Below, one piece after another: positions 1-6,110 of a stretch of 25,956 nucleotides of DNA; the first letter of the stretch is position 1, and every line of letters begins with the position of its first letter. The DNA comes from Burkholderiales bacterium (GTDB taxonomy: Bacteria; Pseudomonadota; Gammaproteobacteria; Burkholderiales; Burkholderiaceae_F): the NCBI GenBank assembly GCA_021298875.1, contig JAJTHJ010000048.1, positions 1 through 25,956 on the forward strand, given 5' to 3'. Both the position numbers and the translations under genes were made by a program. The notes beneath the pieces are model-generated. The model made no database searches. It was not told the DNA's origin and worked only from the letters and a program-made list of their open reading frames with translations.

Positions 1-2
1 CC

Positions 3-245
3 GCCTGCGCCAGCTGCCACATGCCGCACGCGGTAGCGGGCAAGAAGATGGTCGCCGCCAAGGACAGTTGCGCCAGCTGCCACAAGAACGAGAAGTTCGA
101 TCTCGGGCAGTTAATGCCGGGAGTGGCACAGACCGCGCAGAACCTGTTCGTGCAGGCACACACCTTCAACCCGAAGCAGGCGCGCAAGGGCGGGCCGGTG
201 GTGCCGGCCGGCGCGCCTGAGCCAGCGTACGTGGGCGGGAAGTAG
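3..245 (+). CDS. Multihaem cytochrome c, 3' fragment
   Basis: The reading frame is open from the window edge, so this is the C-terminal 80 residues of a longer protein. Two CASCH haem-attachment motifs are visible within the first 25 residues, followed by a haem-free tail of about 55 residues that is rich in Pro, Gly and Ala. This identifies a periplasmic or secreted c-type cytochrome with at least two haems; the total haem count and family cannot be judged. The first in-frame ATG, at position 21, lies inside the haem region and is not the true start. The gene converges on a cytochrome set on the other strand and is separated from it by a strong bidirectional terminator. It is probably part of the same respiratory or extracellular electron-transfer locus, which is an inference from proximity only. 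Confidence 0.85.
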   Translation, partial: ACASCHMPHAVAGKKMVAAKDSCASCHKNEKFDLGQLMPGVAQTAQNLFVQAHTFNPKQARKGGPVVPAGAPEPAYVGGK

Positions 246-283
246 TAGGGAGGACGGTGCGGGCGCAACCCGCGCCAGCCAAC

Positions 284-310
284 AAAAAAGCCGGCGATGC
301 CGGCTTTTTT
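284..310. terminator. Bidirectional rho-independent terminator
   Basis: A perfect 12-bp inverted repeat, AAAAAAGCCGGC / GCCGGCTTTTTT, with a GAT loop. The A-tract and T-tract on the two sides give a U-tract to transcripts from either strand. It lies between the convergent stop codons of the partial cytochrome (245, plus) and the small cytochrome c (332, minus) and can serve both. Confidence 0.92.
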
Positions 311-331
311 ATTGGCTTGAAGCACTGCGGC

Positions 332-607
332 CTAGTTCATCATCCACGCCACGATCTTCTTCAAATCGTCGTCGCTGGCCTTGACGCGCTTGTGCGCGTC
401 GTCGGCCTTGACAGCGGCGACCACCGCGTCGACCGACTTGCCCTTGGTGTCGACTTTGATCTGCGCGATCGACGGGCCCTTTTTCTTCTCGGTCGGGTGA
501 TGGCAGGTCGTGCACTTTTGTTCCTTGGCCAGCTCTTCGGACGCGGCGGCGGTGCCGGCGAGCAGGAGGCCGGCGGCGGTGACGGTGGCAAGCAGAAGCG
601 ACTTCAT
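332..607 (-). CDS. Small monohaem cytochrome c (class I-like), periplasmic
   Basis: A 91-residue protein. Residues 1-22 form a Sec signal peptide (MKSLLLATVT start, Ala-rich end), giving a mature protein of about 70 residues with one CTTCH haem motif at 32-36. The C-terminal IVAWMMN places Met residues where class I cytochromes usually have the distal haem ligand. The size suits a c551/c552-type electron carrier. The start at 607 is chosen because GGAGG lies 4 nt upstream and the signal peptide begins there; the frame is open further upstream without a signal. It is the last gene of the minus-strand cytochrome group, 128 nt after the cytochrome b gene, so it may carry electrons to or from that complex. 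The partner is inferred from position only. Confidence 0.88.
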   Translation of the reverse strand: MKSLLLATVTAAGLLLAGTAAASEELAKEQKCTTCHHPTEKKKGPSIAQIKVDTKGKSVDAVVAAVKADDAHKRVKASDDDLKKIVAWMMN

Positions 608-735
608 GGTTCCTCCAGAGGACGTTGGGAGCAAACAGACGCGTGCGCTGGGGCAACGCGGGTCGGCAGACTAGCAGAAGCCCTGCCGGCGCGACGCTTA
701 ACGCACGAATCCAAAGATCGGTGCACCGCGGCCGT

Positions 736-1599
736 TCAGCCGCGGATCAACCCGATAAAAATCAGCACGATCGACAGCAGCCCGAGCACCAACCCGGTAC
801 CGCCGACCACGTAGGCCAGCAGCGCCGCACCGGCGCTCGGCGGCTTGGCTTCCATCGACTTGAGCGTGCCGGCGCGGATCGCGCGCTCGTACTCCAGCGG
901 CCGCTCGTCTTTCAGTTCATGCTCGGGCAGCACGCCGGTGAACACCACCGGGTCCATTGGGAACTTCTCCGGCCGCAGATGCCCGTTGAAGAAGTGGATG
1001 GTGAAGATGAAGCCGATCGCCAGCAGCGCCTCGTGGCCATGCACGATGGTGGCGACGTTGAACACCCAACCCGGCAGGAACCTGCCCCAGAACTCCGGGA
1101 ACCACAGCAGCAATCCGGAGCCGCCGATGATGAACATCCCCCAGAAGACCGCCATGTAGTCGAACTTCTCCCAGTAGGTGTAGCGGTCGAACTGCGGCCG
1201 CTCGCCCTTGCCGAGAAAGAACTTGACGTGCTGCACCATGTCGCGGATGTCCTTGCCCTGCGGCACCATCGAGTTGGGCCCCCACAGCACGGTCAGGAAG
1301 CTGCCGCTGGTGGCCCCGCGGATCACGATCTCCAGAACGTGCAGCAGAAACACCACGCCCATGGTGCCGGCGCTGATGCGGTGGATCAGCGCGGCGCCCT
1401 CGAAGCCGCCGAAAAAGGCCACCAGCCCGCGCGCCCAGCCGGTATAGGGAAAGAGCAGCGGCAGGCCGGTCAGCGTGCAGCCGATAAAGGTGAACATCAG
1501 CACCGCGTGCATCAGCCGCTGGTACGGCTGGAAGCGACGGTAGTAGCGCCCGCTGTGGGCGTGCGCGGCGGCGCCGGCGGGAACGGTGACGGAACTCAT
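736..1599 (-). CDS. Membrane cytochrome b subunit (FdhI/thiosulfate-reductase-like, dihaem)
   Basis: A 287-residue integral membrane protein. Hydrophobic segments lie at about residues 30-52, 70-93, 146-166, 178-205 and 257-284. His residues placed within or beside them (H31, H73, H87, H187, H189, H202, H207) fit bis-His ligation of two b haems, as in the cytochrome b subunits of formate dehydrogenase, Ni-Fe hydrogenase and thiosulfate reductase. The likely role is quinol oxidation or quinone reduction coupled to the 11-haem cytochrome encoded 12 nt upstream. The start at 1599 has GGAGGAG about 8 nt upstream, immediately after the stop of the preceding gene, so the two are a translationally close pair. 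The fifth helix near the C-terminus follows a long hydrophilic loop (about residues 208-255). It could be mistaken for a hydrogenase cytochrome b, but its tight partner is a multihaem cytochrome, not a hydrogenase. Confidence 0.85.
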   Translation of the reverse strand: MSSVTVPAGAAAHAHSGRYYRRFQPYQRLMHAVLMFTFIGCTLTGLPLLFPYTGWARGLVAFFGGFEGAALIHRISAGTMGVVFLLHVLEIVIRGATSGSFLTVLWGPNSMVPQGKDIRDMVQHVKFFLGKGERPQFDRYTYWEKFDYMAVFWGMFIIGGSGLLLWFPEFWGRFLPGWVFNVATIVHGHEALLAIGFIFTIHFFNGHLRPEKFPMDPVVFTGVLPEHELKDERPLEYERAIRAGTLKSMEAKPPSAGAALLAYVVGGTGLVLGLLSIVLIFIGLIRG

Positions 1600-1611
1600 C
1601 TGCGACTCCTC

Positions 1612-2850
1612 CTACTGTCCGCCGCGCCGGCGGGCGGCGGCGTCCTTGATCGACCGATAGGCCCACAGCAGCGTGTGGGCGCCGAAGAACAGGAACACGC
1701 CTGCCAGCAGGATGTTCATGAACAGCGTGGCGTAATAAACGATCGGGCTGCGTTCCTTGTTGTGGGGCTCGGGATGCGGATCCCAGCTGGCAAAGCGCGC
1801 CGTGGCTTCCTGGTGGCACTTGCGGCAGGTTTGCAGGCGGTTTTCCGGCGCGATCGGCGAGTTGGGATTGGACGCCGGCAGGATGTCGTGCGCACCGTGG
1901 CAAGAGGCGCAGGTCGCCGCGGCGTACCCGAGCTGTGTGACCTTGCCGTGATAGGAGAGCTTGAAGCTCTGCATATACTCCTGGTGACAGTCGCCGCACT
2001 GTCCGGCGACGGCCACCTGCCAGTCGTTTTCGCCGGCACTGCGGTTGTCGTGCGCGGCGTGGCAAGAGACGCAGGTGGGCGCGTTCTTGTCGCCCTGCTG
2101 GTGCAGCTTGCCATGCACGCCGTGGCCGAAAACGATCTTCGCCCGTTGGTGGCAGTTGCCGCAGGTGTCGGTGACGTTGGCGCTCGAGACGCGGCTCTTG
2201 GGGTTGTCCGGCGCGAGGATCCCGTGTGCACCGTGGCAGGACACGCAGTTGGGCGCTCGCCCGCTGCCTTCGGCGATCGCTTTGCCGTGCATGCCACGCT
2301 CGAATTTGGCCAGCACATTGCCGCCGGGCATGCCGCCGGCGCCGGCCTTGGCGGTGTCGCCGTGGCAGGTGCCGCAGGTCTTGTCGACATTCTTGCTCGC
2401 AGTGGCCGACTCCGGATTGGACGCGGGCAGCGCGTAGTGCACCGGGCCGTGGCAGCTCTGGCAGTCCACCGCGTTCTTGCCGTCCTTGGCGGCCTTGGCA
2501 TGGATGCTGTCGTGGAACTCGCTCGTCGAGTCGTCGTGGCAGGACGCGCAGTCCACCGGCTTCAGTTTTTCGGGATGCGGGTCGCCCTTGGCGTCGGTGT
2601 GGCAGTCGATGCAGTTGGCCGCGCCGTCGCCGTGGGCCGACGCGGCGAACTTTTTCTCATCCAGGCCGATGACCTTGCCGGCCTTGTTCTTCTCTTTGGG
2701 GTCGTCGTGGCAGGCGAGGCAGTCGTCGTTGGTGACCCCCTCCGCCTTGGCGGTGGATTTGGCTTCGGTCTTGGCCGCGAGCACGGCGGCGGGTGCCGCC
2801 AACAGGCAGGCCGCGAGCAGCCCGCTTAACAGGGTGGGGATAGGCCGCAT
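1612..2850 (-). CDS. 11-haem cytochrome c with C-terminal membrane anchor
   Basis: A 412-residue protein with a signal peptide (about residues 1-25), then eleven CxxCH motifs: CLACH, CIDCH, CASCH, CQSCH, CGTCH, CVSCH, CGNCH, CVSCH, CGDCH, CASCH and CRKCH. Scattered extra His residues can provide distal ligands. Near the C-terminus a single hydrophobic segment (YYATLFMNILLAGVFLFFGA) and a basic tail form a membrane anchor. It is a periplasmic electron conduit bound to the inner membrane and coupled to the cytochrome b encoded next. No catalytic signature of nitrite reductase, hydroxylamine oxidoreductase or tetrathionate reductase was recognised, so substrate and partner are unknown. The frame is open up to 3297, but that upstream part has no signal peptide and overlaps the divergent PCu(A)C gene. 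The start at 2850 is chosen because the signal peptide begins there, although its ribosome-binding site is weak. Confidence 0.9.
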   Translation of the reverse strand: MRPIPTLLSGLLAACLLAAPAAVLAAKTEAKSTAKAEGVTNDDCLACHDDPKEKNKAGKVIGLDEKKFAASAHGDGAANCIDCHTDAKGDPHPEKLKPVDCASCHDDSTSEFHDSIHAKAAKDGKNAVDCQSCHGPVHYALPASNPESATASKNVDKTCGTCHGDTAKAGAGGMPGGNVLAKFERGMHGKAIAEGSGRAPNCVSCHGAHGILAPDNPKSRVSSANVTDTCGNCHQRAKIVFGHGVHGKLHQQGDKNAPTCVSCHAAHDNRSAGENDWQVAVAGQCGDCHQEYMQSFKLSYHGKVTQLGYAAATCASCHGAHDILPASNPNSPIAPENRLQTCRKCHQEATARFASWDPHPEPHNKERSPIVYYATLFMNILLAGVFLFFGAHTLLWAYRSIKDAAARRRGGQ

Positions 2851-2962
2851 GAGCGCATCCGTCTTTGGGTGGTGGGCTGCGCGGCACCAGCAGCGCACGC
2901 CCGAAAGGCGCGATCTGCCGCAACGCGCGGGCGCATCGTTGCACGCGAGCCGGCTACTCCCT

Positions 2963-2976
2963 TTGACATAGATCAC
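2963..2976. promoter_or_regulatory. Putative FNR/ANR-type box
   Basis: TTGACATAGATCAC differs from TTGA-N6-TCAA at one position. It lies in the 226-bp divergent gap between the 11-haem cytochrome (minus) and PCu(A)C (plus). A class II site centred at -41.5 would place transcription starts near 2928 (minus) or 3011 (plus), with weak -10-like hexamers at 2940-2935 (AACGAT) and 3001-3006 (TACCAT). Oxygen-responsive control of the respiratory cytochromes would make sense but is inferred. Confidence 0.5.
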
Positions 2977-3076
2977 CGCGCACGCGAGGCGTTGCACGGT
3001 TACCATCGACCCAATGATCGGGCGCAAGTCCGGCTGCGTCGTACCGCCCAACAAGCGCTGCCCGATGAGGACTTCG

Positions 3077-3535
3077 ATGAACACGCTCCGTTGGACCGCA
3101 GCGCTGCTCGCCGCCGCTGCTCTGCCGGCCCTGGCCCAGGTCGCCGTGGCCGACGCCTGGGTGCGCGGCACAGTGCCCGGACAACTGGCCACCGGCGCCT
3201 TCATGACGCTGACCGCGAAGCGCGGCGCGCGGTTGGTCGAGGCAGCCTCGCCAGTGGCCGGCGTGGTCGAAATCCACGAGATGGCGATGGACGGCAACGT
3301 GATGCGGATGCGTGCCCTGCCCGCACTCGACCTGCCTGCCGGCCGCCCGGTGGAACTGAAGCCGGGCGGCTATCACGTGATGCTGATGGACCTGAGGCGC
3401 GCGCTGAGGGACGGCGAAGTCGTGCCGCTGACGCTGACGGTCGAGTCCGCGGGCAGGCGCGAGACGGTCGAGGTCAAGGCGGTCGTGCGCGCCCCCACGG
3501 CGCGCGAGGGCACGATGAAGAAGGCGGCACCGTAG
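3077..3535 (+). CDS. Periplasmic copper chaperone PCu(A)C
   Basis: A 152-residue protein with a signal peptide (residues 1-20, cleavage near ALA-Q) followed by a cupredoxin-like PCu(A)C domain. The family's Cu(I) site H-X10-M-X21-H-X-M is intact as H67, M78, H100 and M102. Family members deliver copper to the CuA centre of haem-copper oxidases or buffer periplasmic copper. The start at 3077 is preferred because GAGG lies about 6 nt upstream and the signal peptide begins there; an ATG at 3065 is the alternative. No SCO/SenC gene is adjacent, although the two are often paired elsewhere. The gene is divergent from the 11-haem cytochrome and shares a putative FNR-type box with it. The Thr/Lys-rich tail after about residue 140 is probably disordered. 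Confidence 0.92.
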   Translation: MNTLRWTAALLAAAALPALAQVAVADAWVRGTVPGQLATGAFMTLTAKRGARLVEAASPVAGVVEIHEMAMDGNVMRMRALPALDLPAGRPVELKPGGYHVMLMDLRRALRDGEVVPLTLTVESAGRRETVEVKAVVRAPTAREGTMKKAAP

Positions 3536-3699
3536 CCGCCGGCGGATCGCCCGCCGTCGCCGTGACAACGCGCACACAACGCGGCAACGCGTCGCCGTCT
3601 GTTAACGGCGCCCGCTACCGCAACGATCGGTTACAGCGCCCGGGCGCCGCCGCGCCTACAGTGCGTCCATCGTCAACGCGCACTCGAAAGGACGCAACG

Positions 3700-4230
3700 A
3701 TGAAACACCACACCGCTTTGCTTGCCTCCATGCTCGCCACCGGTCTGATCGCCGGTACCGCCGCCGCGCAGCCGCCGGCGGGCGGCGCGCCGTGCGCGGG
3801 ACCCGGCATGGGCTACGGCCATGGCGCCGGGATGCACCACGGCCCGGGCCAAGGCATGATGGACCCGCAACAGCAGGCCGCGCGCCTGGCAGCGCTCAAA
3901 GAGGCCCTAAAGCTCCAGCCCGCGCAGATGGACGCCTGGAACGGTTTCGAGGCCCGCGTCGTCGCCCAGCGCGACGCCCGCAGCAAACAGTTCGAACAGA
4001 TGCGGAAGCTGCGCGACAACCCCGATGCGCTGGCCGACTTTCGGGTGGCCATGCTGCAAGAGCGCGCCCAAGGCGCCGCCGAAGTCAACGCCGCGCGCAA
4101 GACGCTGGTGGCGACCCTGACGCCGGAGCAGAAGACGACCTTCGACAACTTCCGCCGCGGGCCGATGGGGCCGGGCGGCCCCGGCGGGCCGGGGCATCGG
4201 CACGGCCACGGGCCGGGCGCGCAGAGCTGA
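3700..4230 (+). CDS. Spy/CpxP-like periplasmic protein (LTXXQ family)
   Basis: A 176-residue exported protein. The signal peptide covers residues 1-23. A Gly/Met/His-rich linker (about 28-55, with GHG and MHHG) precedes an alpha-helical core (about 56-150) that carries two Leu-x-x-x-Gln motifs: LQPAQ at 72-76 and LTPEQ at 140-144. The tail is Pro/Gly-rich and ends in a GHRHGHG segment. This arrangement is typical of Spy/CpxP/ZraP-like periplasmic chaperones and metal-stress sensors; the His/Met-rich ends suggest metal binding, which is inferred. The start has AAAGGA 7 nt upstream. It follows the PCu(A)C gene on the same strand after 164 bp and is followed by a strong hairpin, so it is probably its own transcription unit, perhaps also metal- or envelope-stress related. 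Confidence 0.8.
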   Translation: MKHHTALLASMLATGLIAGTAAAQPPAGGAPCAGPGMGYGHGAGMHHGPGQGMMDPQQQAARLAALKEALKLQPAQMDAWNGFEARVVAQRDARSKQFEQMRKLRDNPDALADFRVAMLQERAQGAAEVNAARKTLVATLTPEQKTTFDNFRRGPMGPGGPGGPGHRHGHGPGAQS

Positions 4231-4253
4231 CGCCACCCTCCCCTGCTCCAGGC

Positions 4254-4285
4254 GCAACGGGCGCCTTGCGGCGCCCGTTGCCTTT
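4254..4285 (+). terminator. Probable terminator hairpin
   Basis: A perfect 12-bp stem, GCAACGGGCGCC / GGCGCCCGTTGC, with a TTGC loop, followed on the plus strand by CTTT. The T-tract is short, so efficiency is uncertain. It separates the convergent Spy-like gene (stop 4230) and lipoprotein gene (stop 4300). Confidence 0.65.
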
Positions 4286-4299
4286 GGCGCACGTGCGTG

Positions 4300-5589
4300 T
4301 CAGTACGACGTCGTGTTGGCGCCGCCAGCGCCCACGGCGATGAAGCCGTAGCCGTCCTGCGTCAGCGCCGAAAGACCCGTCGTCCCCGACGACACCGGCC
4401 CGAGCCAGTCCAGACCCAAAAGGCTGCGATAGACGCTGCCGTCGGCAGTTACCACCGCGAAGGTCGTCGTATAGGCGATTGCGCGCGGGGCGACGCCATC
4501 GGCCACTTTGCGCACGCTCCAGTTGACGCCGCCGTCGGTACTGACCAGAGTGGCGCCGCTATCGCCAATGGCGACGAAGGTGTTGATGCCGCTGCGGTTG
4601 CCGTACACGACGCCGACCAGATTACCGACCCCGTCGAAGCGCTGTGCGATCCAGTCGTTGGTATTGGTGCTGGCGACGACAGTGCCGCCGTCGCCGACCG
4701 CGATGTAGCGGCCGTTGCCCAAGGCGAGCGCACGCAGGTTGGCCGTGGTGTTCGAAGTCTTGGCGAACCAGGTCACTCCATCGCTACTCGTTTGGATCGT
4801 GCCGCCGTCGCCGACGGCAAAGAACGGATTCAGGTAGGCCACTGCCCGCAGCGTCGGCTTGGCCGCATCGAACGCCGCGCCGGCGGTCCAGGTGCCGCCG
4901 TTGCTGCTGGTCAGGGTGGCGGAGCCGGCACCGACGGCGACGAACAGCAGCCCCGGCGCGCTCGTGTTGTTCAGGCTCGCCGTGCGCCCCGCCACGCCAA
5001 ACAAGTCGGCGGTGAACCCAGCTGGCACACTGCCCGCGGCCCACGCGCCGGGCTTGGCGCCGGTGGTGCTGAACACCTTTGCGCGCGGTCCGACGACGAC
5101 GAAGGTGCCGGTCGGCGCCTGGTTTGCCAGGCAGGTTGTCAGCGGAGAAAAGCCCACCGCGGCGAAATCCGCCCCCAGCGCGGCGGCCGCGGTCCAGTTC
5201 TCACCGGCGCTGCGCGGCACGGCATTGACCAGCGGCGATCCAGGCCCGCCCCCGGCATCGCCGGTACGCGCGTTGAGCGTGAAGTAGTAGCGCGTGAGAT
5301 TGGACAGGCCGCAGACATAGTTGGGCATGGTCGCGTTGACGATTGCGCGGCCATCGAGAAAGTTGAGCCAGTTGGTCGTGGTCAGCGTGGAATTCGACGC
5401 ACTGAACAACCAATAAGTCGTGCCGCCGACCGCATTCCACTTGACGACTACGCGGCCGTCTTCGGCCTCGGCAACGACGTCGGTCGGTGGACTTTCAGAG
5501 CCGCCGCTGCCGCTGCAGGCGGCCAACAACACGGCACAGCAGAGCGGCAGCAGCCGCAGCGAGGCGAACTTCACGATCGGGGCTTTCAC
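4300..5589 (-). CDS. Lipoprotein with FN3-like domain and beta-propeller repeats
   Basis: About 429 residues. The N-terminus is a lipoprotein signal with lipobox LLAAC followed by SGSGG. Next comes an FN3-like region (about 35-125: VVVKWNAV...YYFTLNARTG...). The rest consists of seven or eight repeats of the form F-V-A-V-G-x-x-G-x-x-x-x-S-x-x-G-x-x-W, as in Ycf48/BNR-type beta-propellers. It is likely anchored to the outer membrane facing the periplasm or the surface, with a binding or scaffolding role; no enzyme motif was seen. No ATG precedes the signal, so a GTG start is required, either 5589 or 5574, and neither has a clear ribosome-binding site. It begins 20 nt after the nikR stop on the same strand and could be the last gene of that transcript, although a functional link is doubtful. 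Confidence 0.75.
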   Translation of the reverse strand: MKAPIVKFASLRLLPLCCAVLLAACSGSGGSESPPTDVVAEAEDGRVVVKWNAVGGTTYWLFSASNSTLTTTNWLNFLDGRAIVNATMPNYVCGLSNLTRYYFTLNARTGDAGGGPGSPLVNAVPRSAGENWTAAAALGADFAAVGFSPLTTCLANQAPTGTFVVVGPRAKVFSTTGAKPGAWAAGSVPAGFTADLFGVAGRTASLNNTSAPGLLFVAVGAGSATLTSSNGGTWTAGAAFDAAKPTLRAVAYLNPFFAVGDGGTIQTSSDGVTWFAKTSNTTANLRALALGNGRYIAVGDGGTVVASTNTNDWIAQRFDGVGNLVGVVYGNRSGINTFVAIGDSGATLVSTDGGVNWSVRKVADGVAPRAIAYTTTFAVVTADGSVYRSLLGLDWLGPVSSGTTGLSALTQDGYGFIAVGAGGANTTSY

Positions 5590-5609
5590 AGGCAGGATCA
5601 GCCGGCAGT

Positions 5610-6071
5610 CTACCGCTGCGGCTTCAAGTGGGCGTGCGCCCGCCCATCGCCGTGGCGGTGGGTGGCGGCCAGATCGACCATCACGAGGTTCAGCGCGCCA
5701 TGCCGCACGCCGCGCTCTGCGGCGATGGCGTCGGCAAAGGCGCGCACCGCGCGCGCCGGGCCTTGCAGGATCACGGTCTCGATGCAGTGCTCGTGATCCA
5801 GGTGCGCGTGCGTGGTGGAGATCACCAGATCGTGCTGCGCGTGCTGGATCGCCATCAGCCGCTCGGCAAGTTCGCGTTCGTGGTGGTTGTAGACGTAGGA
5901 CAGATTGGCGACGCAATGGCCGGCGAGGTCGCGCGACTCGCGCAGCTTGTCCAGATGCGTGCGCAACAGGTCGCGTACCGCCTCGGAGCGGTTGTGGTAG
6001 CCGCGTGCGGCGATCAACTGGTCGAATTCCTGGGCGAGCGCATCGTCTAGAGAGATGGTGAAGCGTTCCAT
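5610..6071 (-). CDS. nikR: Nickel-responsive regulator NikR
   Basis: A 153-residue protein. Residues 1-45 form a ribbon-helix-helix DNA-binding domain (MERFTISLDD..., AARGYHNRSEAVRDLLR). The C-terminal ACT-like nickel domain carries the high-affinity Ni site H77, H88, H90 and C96 (pattern H-x-H-x5-C in HAHLDHEHC), each offset by one from the E. coli residues. The GVRHG motif is also conserved. NikR normally represses nickel uptake genes when nickel is sufficient, and in some bacteria also controls hydrogenase or urease genes. It is the last gene of the hup/hyp run, 39 nt after hypX, with a 34-bp repeat in that gap and no strong ribosome-binding site. Its place at the end of a nickel-enzyme maturation operon suggests it links nickel status to hydrogenase assembly. 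No nickel transporter lies in the window. Confidence 0.95.
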   Translation of the reverse strand: MERFTISLDDALAQEFDQLIAARGYHNRSEAVRDLLRTHLDKLRESRDLAGHCVANLSYVYNHHERELAERLMAIQHAQHDLVISTTHAHLDHEHCIETVILQGPARAVRAFADAIAAERGVRHGALNLVMVDLAATHRHGDGRAHAHLKPQR

Positions 6072-6074
6072 TTC

Positions 6075-6108
6075 GGTGATCCGTGATCGGCGATCGGTGA
6101 TCCGTTGG
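6075..6108. repeat. 34-bp GTGATCC-type repeat, copy A
   Basis: This segment fills the gap between hypX and nikR. It matches the segment 11901-11934 inside hypF at 30 of 34 positions by eye, with the same ends (GGTGA... and ...GTGATCCGTTGG). It consists of imperfect tandem GTGATCC/GATCGG units. Confidence 0.75.
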
Positions 6109-6110
6109 CG

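Noticed and set aside
726..745. CCGCGGC-CGTTCA-GCCGCGG hairpin at the cytochrome b stop
   Set aside because: Short stem without a T-tract on the coding strand; it overlaps the stop codon. Such hairpins are expected by chance at this GC content.
625..2829. Long plus-strand frame opposite the cytochrome genes
   Set aside because: It is antisense to three clear cytochrome genes, contains no recognisable domain and is explained by high GC and few stop codons. The same holds for 4297-5796, 16475-18277, 19642-20772, 21448-23082 and 23224-24702.
2851..3297. Upstream extension of the 11-haem cytochrome frame
   Set aside because: It overlaps the PCu(A)C gene on the other strand, has no signal peptide and would bury the true signal peptide that begins at 2850.
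3630..3660. Promoter of the Spy-like gene (TTACAG ... TACAGT)
   Set aside because: The spacing of about 20 bp is too long and the match is weak, so it is not listed as a feature.
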